From Prescottella equi (GTDB taxonomy: Bacteria > Actinomycetota > Actinomycetes > Mycobacteriales > Mycobacteriaceae): a DNA stretch of 64,000 bases. A model generated the notes under the pieces. It did no database searches. It saw only the letters and a program-made list of their open reading frames with translations, and was not told the DNA's origin. The stretch is taken from the NCBI RefSeq assembly GCF_002094305.1, contig NZ_LWTX01000006.1:124001-188000 (forward strand). Reading direction: 5' to 3'. Both the position numbers and the translations under genes were made by a program. Shown in pieces: positions 15,386-27,300 of the stretch (positions within the stretch are counted from its first letter, which is position 1; every line of letters begins with the position of its first letter).

Positions 15386-18300
15386 TCACGGCTCGCCTCC
15401 CGTCGCGCCCTCCAGAAACTTCCCCACGCGATCGAGGACGGCGGCGGAACTCATGTCCGCGTGCGCGCAGTCCACCAGCTGCTCCGCCACCGTTCCCCTG
15501 ACGAACGGCTCCCACAGCTTGCCCAGTGCAGGACGCCCCTCGGACTCCCGCGTGGCGACGAACAGCGTCACATCGCCGTCGAATACGCGGGGTCGGTGGC
15601 GGTACGCCATCGTCTCGAGGGCCGCGCCGGTGCGCAGCACTCGCTCGGCGGTCCCCGGGTCCAGCCCGTCCGGCAGCTCCGTGACCGGCGCGGTGTCGGG
15701 TGCGCCGGCATCGGGGACGGCGGTGGCCGGCATCGCGTCCAGGATGGTCAGGCTCGCCACGTCCTCTCCGATGTCTTGCAACCGCACCGCCATCTCGTGC
15801 GCGATGTTTCCGCCCAGCGACCATCCCAGCAGGTGGTAGGGGCCCTGCGGCTGGATCGCCCGCACGCGGTCGACGTAGCGCGCCGCGAGCTCGCCGATCC
15901 CGTCGGGCATTCCGTCCTCACCCGTGGCCTGCAAGCCGTACAGCGGCCGACCGCCGGTCGACCCCGCCAGGCCCGCATAGGACCATGCGAGTCCGCTGAG
16001 GGGATGCACGCAGAACAGCGGTGGCTCAGCCGGATTCACAGGATCGTTGAGGGCCACTACGGTCGCGAGCGGATCCGCCTCGACACTGCCGGCGACGACT
16101 CGATCCGCGATCGAGGCGACGGACGGATCAGCGAGAAGTTCGCGCAGCGCCACGTCGTAGCCGTGGTCGTCGCGCAGTCGCGCCGCCAATCGTACGATGC
16201 CCAGGGAGGTTCCGCCGAGTTCGAAGAAGTTCCTGTCCCGGGGAACGGAACCACGGCCCAACACGTCGGCCATCGCAGCAGCCACCGCCCGTTCCACGGG
16301 CCCTTGCGGGGGCGTCGTCTCCTGATCGAGGACGCCCAGGTAGGGATCGGGGAGTGCGGCCCGGTCCACCTTGCCGCCGGGCGTCGTCGGAATCCGCTCC
16401 ACGTTCACCACGACGCTCGGAACGAGATGGCGCGGCAGGAGTCTCGCGAGATCGGCTCGGACCTGCGTCGCGTCGAGGTCGGCGCCGGCCCGTGCCACCA
16501 CGTAGGAGACAAGTGTGCGTTCACCGTTCGACTGCCGGATCGGCACGGTGGCCGACGTACGGATCGACGGGGCGGCGGCGAGGGCCGCGTCGACTTCGGA
16601 CGGTTCCACTCGCACCCCGTTGATCTGTACCTGATCGTCGCTGCGTCCCACGTACTCCACGGAGCCGTCCGCCCGCACCCGGGCGAGGTCGCCGGTCCGG
16701 AAGAGGCGCGCACCCGGGGCGAACGGGTCCGCCACGAACCTTCCCGCCGTTGCCGCGGGCGCACCGTGGTACCCACGAGCCAGTCCGGCACCGCCCACAT
16801 ACAGCTCCCCGACGACACCGGTGGGCACCGGCCGCAGTCGCGGGTCGAGAATCCGAACGGTCTTGCCCGCCATGGGTAGTCCGATGGTGACCGGCCCGCG
16901 GTGAGCGACCGGACCGAGCGTCGCTCCGACAGTGCACTCCGTGGGACCGTACCCGTTGTACAGGCGGTGACCGGCCCACGCGGCGGCCGTCCTCTCCGAG
17001 AGGACCTCGCCCGCCGACACCACCGTCAGCGATCGGCTGAACGCGGCGGGGTCCAGTGTGGCGAGCACAGTCGGTGTCAGATTGACGTGGGTGACGCCCT
17101 CGCGTTCGACGAATCCCTGCAGGTCGGTGCCGGCGTAGATCGACGCGGGCGCGCAGACCAGGGTGGCGCCGTGGGCGTGAGCCGCCAGCAGTTCGAACAC
17201 GCACGCGTCGAACGTCGGCGTGGCGGCCTGGAGCACCACTGCTTCCGGCGTGACGTCGAGTTCCCGTCGCTGCACGTCCACGAGTGTCGAGAGTCCCCCG
17301 TGGGTGACGGCGACACCCTTCGGGACGCCGGTGCTGCCCGACGTGAAGAGCAGGTACGCGAGGCCGTCACCCGACGCGCTCGCGGCGCCGTCGAGCAGAT
17401 TGCGACGACGTTGCTCGGGGTGCGACGGATCGATCGGCACCCAGGCCGCCCCCAGCCGGCTCAGCGCCCACACCTCGACCACCCAGCGCGCTCCGCGGAC
17501 CGCGTCGACGGGCACGATGTCGCCGGCCTGCACTCCGCGAGCCTTCAGTTCTTGCGAGCGATCCTCGGCTGCGGCAGCCAGTTCGGTGTAGGTCCAGCTT
17601 TCGTCGCCACAGCGGAGCGCCTCCCGGTCCGGGTACCGCTGCACGGTCTCGGCGAGAATCTCGGCCAGACCCAGCTCCGGCGGCGCCGTGTCCACGGTGA
17701 GCGGCGGGTGCTCCGGCAACGCCAGGTCGCCTACCGCCGTCGACATATCGGCCGCGGCCTGCTCGAGCAGCCCGACCCAGGCCGCTGCGAGACCGTCGAC
17801 GGTGGCGGCGTCGAACAGATCGGTGGCGTACACGACGCGGACGTCGACGCCTTGCCCGTCGGCGCGCTCGGTCGTGTCCCACACCAGGTCGAACTGCGCG
17901 GGCGGCGCACCCGGTCCGGCGTCGGCGAGGTCGAGGCCCGGTAGGTCGGGCAGTTCGGGTACGGCTGCCGAGTGCGCCAGCAGAACCTGGAACAGTGGAT
18001 GGTGCGCGCGGTTTCGGTGGGGTGCGACCCGCGCGACGACGTCGTCGAACGGGACGTCGGCGTGCGCGAGAGCACCCAGGTCGACGTCGCGGACCCGGCG
18101 GAGGAACTCGCCGAACGATTCGGCGCGGTCGACCACCGTGCGCAGCGCGAGCGTGCCGACGAACATGCCGACCACCGAGTCCAGGCGCGCGTCGGGGCGT
18201 CCGCTGACGACGGTGCCGATCGTGACGTCGTCGCGGCCGCCGTACCGCGCCAGCAGCGCGGCGAGGGCCGCGTGCAGGATCATGAACACCGTGACGCCCT

Positions 18301-21300
18301 GGCGGCGCGCGGAATCGACGAGCGCCGCGTGGAGTTCGGGGCCGACGACGGCGTGCACGGTGCCGCCGACGTGGGTGGGAACCGCGGGACGCGGACGGTC
18401 GAAGGGGAGCGCGAGCGGGCCGTCGGGTGCGCCGGTCAGGGCGCGCGCCCAGTACGCCAACTGCCGGCCGCCCACACTGTCCGGGTCGTCGAGGTCGCCG
18501 AGCAGTCGCACCTGCCAGTGCGCGAAATCGCGGTACCGCAACGGCAGGGACTCCCACTGTGGTGCGACTCCGCCTGCTCTCGCCGCGTACGCTCGCGCTC
18601 CGTCACCGAGCAGCGGGGTCACGGAGGCTCCGTCCACGGCGATGTGGTGCGTCACGACGACGAGAATCCACTCGGCCGACTCCGCCAGCAGCAGTGCCGC
18701 GCGCAGTGGCGGCCTCGACGTCAGGTCGAACGGCCGGGATGCCATCCGTGCGATCCATCGGTCGAGCTCGTTGCGGGACAAGGGCTCGTGGACGATCGCG
18801 ACCTCGACGTCCCCGCTGCTCGCGACCGCCTGACGCGTCTCGTCCGGGTAGTACGTCCGCAGCGCTTCGTGCCGATCCACCACGTCGCGGACGGCCGCGG
18901 CGAGCGCGCGCGGGTCGAGGGATTCGCCGAACCGGACGACGATCGGCATGACGTAGTCGGCACTGTCGGGTTCGGCGCGATGGAGCAGCCACAACCGGCG
19001 CTGTGCCGGAGCGATCGGCACCGGCTCCGTGTCGGTCCGGACGAGTTCGGAACGGGCGGAGGCGGCCCCGGTGTCGATCGTGCGGGCCAGCGCGGCGAGC
19101 GTGGGCGCCTCGAGCACTGCACGCGGCGCGACGTCCCGGCCGAGCGACTGCGCCAGGCGTCCGGCGACCTCGACGGCAGCGAGCGAATGCCCGCCGACTG
19201 CGAAGAACCCGGCGTCGACGTCGACACAGTGCCCGAGGACGTCGGAGACTACCGCGGCGACGACCGACTCCGTGCCGGAGAGCGGGCGATCGCTGGACGT
19301 GTCCGCGAGTTCGCGTGCGAGTTCGGTCAGCGACCGGAAGTCGGTCTTGCCGTTGCTCGTCGTCGGGAGCCGATCCAGTACGTGCAGACGTGACGGCACC
19401 GACGTCGGCGGCAACGTCCGAGTGACCGCGCGCAGCACTTCTTCGGGATCGATCCGGTCGCCACAGACGAAGGCGACGAGGGCGCCGTCCACCGCCGTCA
19501 CCGCCGCCCGCCGGACCGCGCTGTCCTGCAACAGTGCCGACTCGACCATCGCCGGCTCCACGCGTGCGCCGCGAATCTTGAGTTGGCGGTCGACGCGGCC
19601 GAGGAAGCGAAGCCGTCCGTCGAAGCCCACCCGAACCCGGTCGCCCGTTCGGTACATCCGTCCGGTTCCGTGCGTCGAGGCCACGAACCGCGCCGCCGTC
19701 TCCCCCGGGGCGCCCAGGTAGCCGCGAGCCAGACCGTCGCCGGTGAGGTACATCTCGCCGACGCCTCCGAGCGGAACCGGATGCAGAGCGGTGTCGAGCA
19801 CCAGCACCCCGGTGCCGGGGATGGGCTCCCCCAGAAGGATCTCGTCACCGATATCGGCGAGCAGGGCGACGACGGTCGACTCCGTCGGTCCGTACGCGTC
19901 GAGCATCCGGCGGCCGGTGCGCCAGGCCCGTACCGTCTCCGGCGCCAGGCTCTCACCGCCGCTGGCCACGACCTGCAAGTGGTCGAGGCCGTCGGCGTCG
20001 AGCGTCGCGAGTACCGCGGGGGTGGAAAGGAAGTGAGTGACCTGCTGTCGGCCCAGAAGATCGTGCAGCGGCGCTCCCGCGAACACGTCCGGCGGCGCGA
20101 CGACCAGTGTCGCACCCGACGTGTGGGCGAGCAGCATCTCGAGCAGCGCGGCGTCGAAGGCCGGATCGTAGCCGTGCAGCACACGGTCGCCGGGGCCGAC
20201 GCGGTAACGCCGGCGAGCCTCGGCGGCGAGCGCCGCCAGACCCCGGTGTGTCACGGCGACCTGCTTGGGGGTGCCGGTGGAGCCGGACGTCGTGATGACG
20301 TAGGCGAGCGTGTCGACGGCCGACGCAGCATCCACGAGTGACTTGCTGCCCATGCTGGAACGGTGGTCGTGTGCGCCGAACGCCGCCCCCGTCTTCGCCA
20401 CCGCCCACAGTTGCACCACACGCTCGATCGACCGTGTCGGTGGAAGCGCGACGACGTCCTCGGGACCGATCCCCTCCTCGTCGGACATTCGACGAGCCGA
20501 CGCGTCGGATCGCTCGTCGAGTTCGCGGTACGTGAGCGTGTTCTCACCGTCGGTCACCGCGTGCCGATCCGGAAACGCCGCCGCGGTGGCCCGCAGCATC
20601 GAGGCCAGGGTCGTCGGCTCGCAGTCGGCCTCGGACACCCGCGCCGGCGCGGTGAGCAACGGCAGATGCCCCACGGTGGTACCGGGAGCTGCGGCGGCAG
20701 CACCGACGACCGCGGTGAACTGCCGCGCCAGCAGCTCCGCGTCCGGGCGGGCGAAACGCGAGACGTCGTGCAGCAGTCGGCCCGTCAGACTACCGGATTC
20801 GTTGTGCCACAGCGTGAAGCGGATGTCGAAGTCGGCGGTGGCCGGTTCGGTTTCGTGTGCCTCGATGCTCAGATCACCCACGTGCAGCGCGGGGATCGTG
20901 AAGTCCTGGAGAGCGAGCGCCACCTGGGGTGTCGACAGTCCGGTCGACCGGAGCACGTCCTCGATCGGGGCCGCGGCGCGGTCCAGCGCCGCGACGTCGA
21001 AGTCGCGCACCTGTCCCAGCAGCCCGGCGAACGGCATCCCCGGTTCCACCCGGGCGCGCAAGACGACGGTGTCCACGAACGGCCCGACGACCGGAATCAG
21101 TTGCGGGTACCGGCGACCCGACACGACTGCGGCGATCCCCACGTCCGTCTGCCCCGAGAGGCGGGCCACGGTGGCCGCGAGTGCCGCGTGCAGGACCATG
21201 AACTCGGTCGCTCCACGCGAGGCTGCCAGGTGTGCCAGGTGTGCAGTGACGTCGGCGTCGATCTCGAAGTCGATCGAGCCGACCGGGCCCGGTTCCGTCC

Positions 21301-24300
21301 CGGGGGTGGTCACCGAGGGAAGCAGAGCCGGATCGAAGTCCGCGAGAGCATGCGTCCAGAATTCGGTGTCCCGGCCACGGGACGCCGTGTCGCGTTCCCA
21401 CAGCGCGTAGTCGACATACTGCACCGGCAACGGCGCCCAACGCGGCGCGTCGCCGACGAGCCGTGCCTCGTACGCCGTCACGAGGTCGGTCACCAGGATC
21501 GCGACCGACGCACCGTCCGCGGCAAGGTGATCGAGTTCGACCTCGAGCGTGTGGGTCCGGGGGCCATCGGCTCGGAGGGCCACACGCAACGGGACCGCGT
21601 CGTCGTGCGAGTCGGTACGTCCCGCGGTCCCGATCGACGCGTACGGGCCGGCGGCGTCGTGGGAGTAGAAGGTGCGCAGAATTTCGTGACGTTCCACGAC
21701 GTCCGTCAATGCGGCGTGCAAGGCGTCCGGAACCAGCGGACCGCGCAGTTCCACCCGCGCCCCCAGCCGATACCGTTCGACGCCGCCGGTCCGACGCTGG
21801 GTCCACATCCGTTGCTGGGCCCGGCTGAGCGGCAGACGCTCCGGCCGGTTGCCCGCGACGGGTCCGCCGTCGGCTGCCGCGAACCGGCCGCCCTCGATCG
21901 CGGCGGCGAGGCCCGCGACGGTCGGCTCGTCGAACAGCAGACGCAGCGGGACCTCGCGTCCGAGCCGTGCCCGCAGCTGGGACACGACGGCCGTCGCGAG
22001 CAGGGAATCGCCTCCGACGACGAAGAAGTCGTCCAGACGGTCCACGTCGGTCCCGAGCGCCACGGAGTACGCCTCCGCGACCAGGGCCTCGATGGGATTC
22101 GTCGGCGCGCCGCTTCGCTCCCGCACCGGCTTGGGGAGCCGACCGGCGTCGACCTTCCCGTTCGCGGTCAGCGGGATCGAGTCCGTCGTGAGGATGGCGG
22201 TGGGGATCATCGGCGCGGGCAACCGGTCGACGAGCGCCGCACGCAATCGTGCCGGATCGCAACTCTCCGGCACGACATACGAGTACAGGGCATGCCCGTC
22301 ACCGTGCTCGCGCGGGACGGTGACGGCGCTCCGCACGCCGGGCAGGCTCCGGAGTACGGCGTCGACCTCGGCGGGTTCGACACGCACTCCGCGAATCTTG
22401 ACCTGGTCGTCGCTCCGTCCGCGGAAGTCGAGCATCGCACCGGCCGGTGTCTCGATCCACCGCACGAGGTCTCCGGTCCGGTACAGGCGGCGGCCACCCG
22501 GCGCCGCAACGAACCGCTCCGCTGTCCGAGCACCGTCGCCGTCGTATCCGGCGGCGAGGCGGTCACCGGCCAGGTACAGCTCGCCGGTCACCCCCGGCGG
22601 CACAGGCTGCAGGCGTCGATCGAGCACGACGGCATCGATGCCGCGGGCGGGCCGTCCGATCAGCGGTCGGTCGGACGGGGCCAGTGGACCCGCCCACGTC
22701 GCGAAGGCCGTCGCCTCGGCCGGGCCGTACCCGATGAAGAGCCTGCGTCCCTCACCCCACCGTGCCGACACATCGTCGGTGACCCGCTCGCCGCCGAGCA
22801 TCAGCGTCGCAAGGTTCGGGAACGATCCGGCGGCGACGCTCGACGCGACGGACGGCGTCAGGCAGGCGTGGGTGACGCGTTCGGCGGCAATCAACTCGGT
22901 GAGTTCCGGCCCGCCGTAGGCCGATCCGGGAGCCACCACGAGTCGGGCGCCCGACATACCCGCCAGCAGCATCTCGAGCAGCGCCATGTCGAACCCGGGT
23001 CCTGCGACGTGCAGGACCCTCGAATCGGCGTCCGCAGCGAAGATCTCGGCGAGGTCGTCACCGAACGCGCCGAGGCCGCGCGCCGTGAGGACGACCGCTT
23101 TGGGGTGGCCGGTCGTGCCCGAGGTGAACACCACGTAGGCCGCGTCGTCCGGGTGAATTGCCGGCTCTCCCAGGACACCGGTGCCGGACGCAGCGACGTC
23201 GACCCATTCGACGCGCGACGGCAGGCTCACGACGCCCTCGGCGGTCGTCACACCTGTGCGTACACCGCACGCCTCGAGCATCAGCTGGATCCGAGCGGCC
23301 GGATGCTCCGGGTCGATCATCACCGGAGCTGCACCGGTGCGAGCGATCGCCCACACCGCCGTCACCGAGTCGAGCGAGCGCGGCACCGCACAGGCCACCC
23401 GGACGCCGGGTCCCGCGCCTCGGGCGACCAGCTCGCGGGCGAGTGACTCCGCGCGCACGACGAGTTGGCGATAGGTCACGGTGCGGTCGCCGGCAGCCAC
23501 CGCCACGCGGTCGGGGTGTTCGGCGGCACCGGCCGCCAGGACCTGCCACAGCCCGGCGACGGATCCGTCGGCGCCGGACGCCGGCACCAGACCGCGGCGC
23601 TCCGTTGCGGTCAGTAGGCCCACGTCACCGATCGGCAGGCCGGGATCCGCGGTGACATGGTCGAGGAAGAGGATCAGGCGCGCGGCGAAAGCCTCGATCG
23701 TGGCAGCTTCGTACAGGTCGCTGCGGTAGGCGAATTCGAAGTCGAGACCGTCGGGGTTCTCGGTCACGGTGACGTGCAGGTCGAACTGCGTGCTCGCCGA
23801 CTCGATCGGAGCCGCGGAGACCTCGAGACCCGGGAGGGTGAATCGCAGGCTCCCCGGCCGGCGGACGGCGAGCGCCACCTGGAAGATCGGGTGGCGCGCC
23901 GAATACCGTTCCGGTGCGACGCGTTCGACGATGCGCTCGAACGGGGTGTCGACCCGCGCGAAGGCCTCGATGTCCCGCTCCCGCACGTGCCCTAGCAGGT
24001 CCGCGAACGTCTGCCCGGCCGCGACGTCGGTGCGCAGAGGCAGCGTCGAGGCGAACATGCCCACGAGCGAATCCAGTCGCGGATCGCCGCGACCGGCGAC
24101 GGCCGTGCCGATCACTATGTCGTCGGTGTCGTTGTGCCGGGCCAGGACTGCGGCCAGTGCGGCGTGGATCGTCATGAACGTGGTCGAGCGATGTCGGCGA
24201 GCCGTCGCGGCGACCCGCTCGGCGGGTTCACCGTGAAGCGCGACGTGAACCGCGCCGACCTCGGGGTTCACCGTCTCCGATCGGACCCGGTCCGGCGGCA

Positions 24301-27300
24301 GCGACGATTCGGTGGGGGCGCCGTCGAGGATCTCCACCCAGTCGTCGAGGTTCGCGTCGACGCGTGTGTTCTGCCACCGCGCGTGGTCGAGATAGTCGAG
24401 CGGTAGCGGTGACCACTGCGGGCACCGCCCCTCGACGCGCGCGCGGTAGGCCTCCGCGAGGTCGGTCGACAACGGATCGAGGGACCATCCGTCGGCCACG
24501 ATGTGATGGACGACTATCGCCAGGACGTGCTCGGTGTCCGCAGTGCGATACAGCCGAAATCGCAGGGGCGCAGATGCTTCGAGGTCGAACGGCGTCCGGG
24601 CGAGAGAGCGCACGAAATCGTCCAGGCCGCCGCGCGGGACCGCAACCGGTGTCAGATCGACGGCGGGGCCGTCGCCCACGCGCTGCAGCGGGCCGTCGGG
24701 TCCCGTCGTGTACGTGGTCCGCAGGACTCGGTGCCGGCGCAGGACGTCGCGCACCGCTTCCTCCAGCGCGCCGATCACCAGGTCACCCGAGAAGCGCAGC
24801 GTGAAGGCCAGGTTGTACACGTCGGACGCGGGATCGAGGAGATGCTGGAACCACAGCCGGCGCTGGGCCGGAGAGAGCGGACCGGCGTCGAGCGGCGTTG
24901 TGCTCGCGCGCAGCTCGGAGCTGCCCACAGGCCGTGCCACCCGGGTCTCGATCGTCCTCGCCAGGTCCGCGGCGGTGGCGGCGTCGAAGACGTCGCGGAC
25001 GCCGATCTCGATACCGGTCGTCGATGTCAGCCGGCCGGCGACCTGAGTTGCGAGCAGGGAGTTGCCACCGACGTCGAAGAAGTCGTCGTCGCGGCCGAAA
25101 TCGGGGGCGCCGAGCAGGTCACTCCAGACGTCGAGCACCACCGCCTCGAGCGGGCTGCGCGCGCCGCCGGTCACGACGGACGGGACCGTGGCATCGACCG
25201 GGTCCGGCAGGGCCGCGGCGTCGACCTTGCCGTTCGCATTGAGCGGCAGCGTCTCCATCGTCACGACGGTCGCGGGGACCATGTAGTCGGGCAGCACGCG
25301 CCGGAGGGCCTGGATGATCGCCCGGTGCGCGAGGCTGTGCTCCGTACGGGCCGCGCCGACGACGTAGGCCACCAACCGCCCGCCGCGCACTGCCACTGCG
25401 GCATCGACGACGCCGGTGGTACCTCGTAGTGCCCGCACGATCTCGCCGGGTTCGATCCGGTGCCCACGCACCTGCAACTGGTCGTCCGACCGGCCGCGGT
25501 ACTCGTAGGTTCCGTCGTTGCGCAGACGCGCGAGATCGCCGGTCCGGTAACGGATTCTTCCATCCGGGGCGGCCACGAAACGCCCCGCGGTGAGTCCCGG
25601 TCGTCCACGGTAACCACGGGCCACCTGCGGGCCGCCGACGTACATCTCGCCGACGACTCCGGGCGGCACGGGGCGCAGCGATCGGTCCAGCAGGTCGACT
25701 TGCAGCCCCGGCAGCGGCACACCGATGACGCTGCGGTCGGCGGGTTCGGCCGGTGCGATGTCGGTCCACGTCGCGTGCACCGTGGTCTCGGTGATGCCGA
25801 ACATGTTGACTGCGCGAACCGTCGGGTGTTTGTCGAGCCACGGCGACACCCTGCGGACGTCGAGGGCCTCGCCTCCGAAGATCAGCAGTCGGAGAGCGAG
25901 ATCGTCGGCCTCCCCCGCCATGTCGACCAGTTGGGCGAACGCGGTCGGCGTCTGATTGAGGACCGATACCCGCTCCCGCACCAGTAGTTCACGTAGTTCC
26001 CGGGGGCTCCTCGCCACGAAATGATCGACCACCACGATGCTGCCACCCGTGCCGAGCGGACCCCAGATCTCCCACACCGAGAAGTCGAACGCCGGCGAGT
26101 GGAACATCGTCCAGACGTCCGACGGACCGAACCCGAAGCCTGCAAACGTGTTCGCCAGCAACGCCAGGACGTTCGCATGGGACACCGTCACGCCCTTGGG
26201 CCTGCCCGTAGACCCACTCGTGTAGATCACGTAGGCCGCCTGATCGTCCCGGACCGCAACGTCGAGCGGTCCGCATCGATCAAGATCCGGCCGCCCCGGT
26301 GGGGATGCGATCTCGAGCGAAGGACCGTCGCCGCCGAAGCCGCCGTCGTGCAGGATCAGTGCTGCCCCGACCTGGTCGATCAGCATGTCGAGGCGATCGC
26401 GAGGCTGGGTGCTGTCGAGCGGCAGGTAGGCGGCACCCGCACGAACGACCGCGATCATCGCGACGATCAAGTCCACCGAACGTGGCAGAACCAACGCCAC
26501 CACATCCTCGGTGGCTACCCCGGCCTCCGCGAGTCTGCCCGCGAGCAACCGTGACCGGGCATCGAGTTCGGCGTAGGTGATGCGTTCGTCGCCCGCCACC
26601 ACCGCCACCGCATCGGGATGTTCGGCTGCACGCTGGACGAACAACTCGCCCAGCGACGTCACCCCGGCACACACCCCACTGCGAGATTCGGTCACAGCCT
26701 CGGGTCGCCCACCGAGCACGCCACCGCGCGCGACCGGATCGATCGCGTCGACCACGACGGTCGGATCGTCGGTGACCGTCTCGAGCACCCGCACGAGCCA
26801 AGCCGCCCACCGGGCCACGGTCTCGTGATCGAACAGGTCCCGAGAGTACGTCAGCACGCCGTCGATCCCGGCCGCCTCACCCATACGGAGGTCTCGCTCG
26901 CGAAGGGTGACCTCGAGATCGAAACGTGTTTGTCCGCTGTGGATTTCATGGACACGAATGTCGAGTCCCGGCACCGGGAGCTCGGCGGGCACGAAGTTCT
27001 CGTACGCGAGCATCACCTGGAACAGAGGGTGGTGCGCACCCGAGGTTCGCGGTGCCACGCGTGCGACGACCTGGTCGAACGGCGTCTCCGCATGAGCGAG
27101 CGCGTCGAGGTCGTCGCGGCGGATCCCGCCGAGCAGATCGACGAAGGAACGAGTCTGATCGACGGTGGCGCGCAGCACGACCGTGCCGACCAGCATTCCC
27201 ACCAGGTCGTGCAGGCCGGGTCCGCTGCGTCCCGACACCGGGGTTCCGACGCTGACGTCGTCGCTCCCCGAGAGTCGGGCGAGCAGCACCACGAGCGCTG

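Noticed and set aside
20363-23446. A 1027-codon open frame on the plus strand
   Set aside because: It is antisense to the NRPS, has Arg/His-rich non-protein-like composition and no ribosome site; long antisense frames are expected in high-GC genes.
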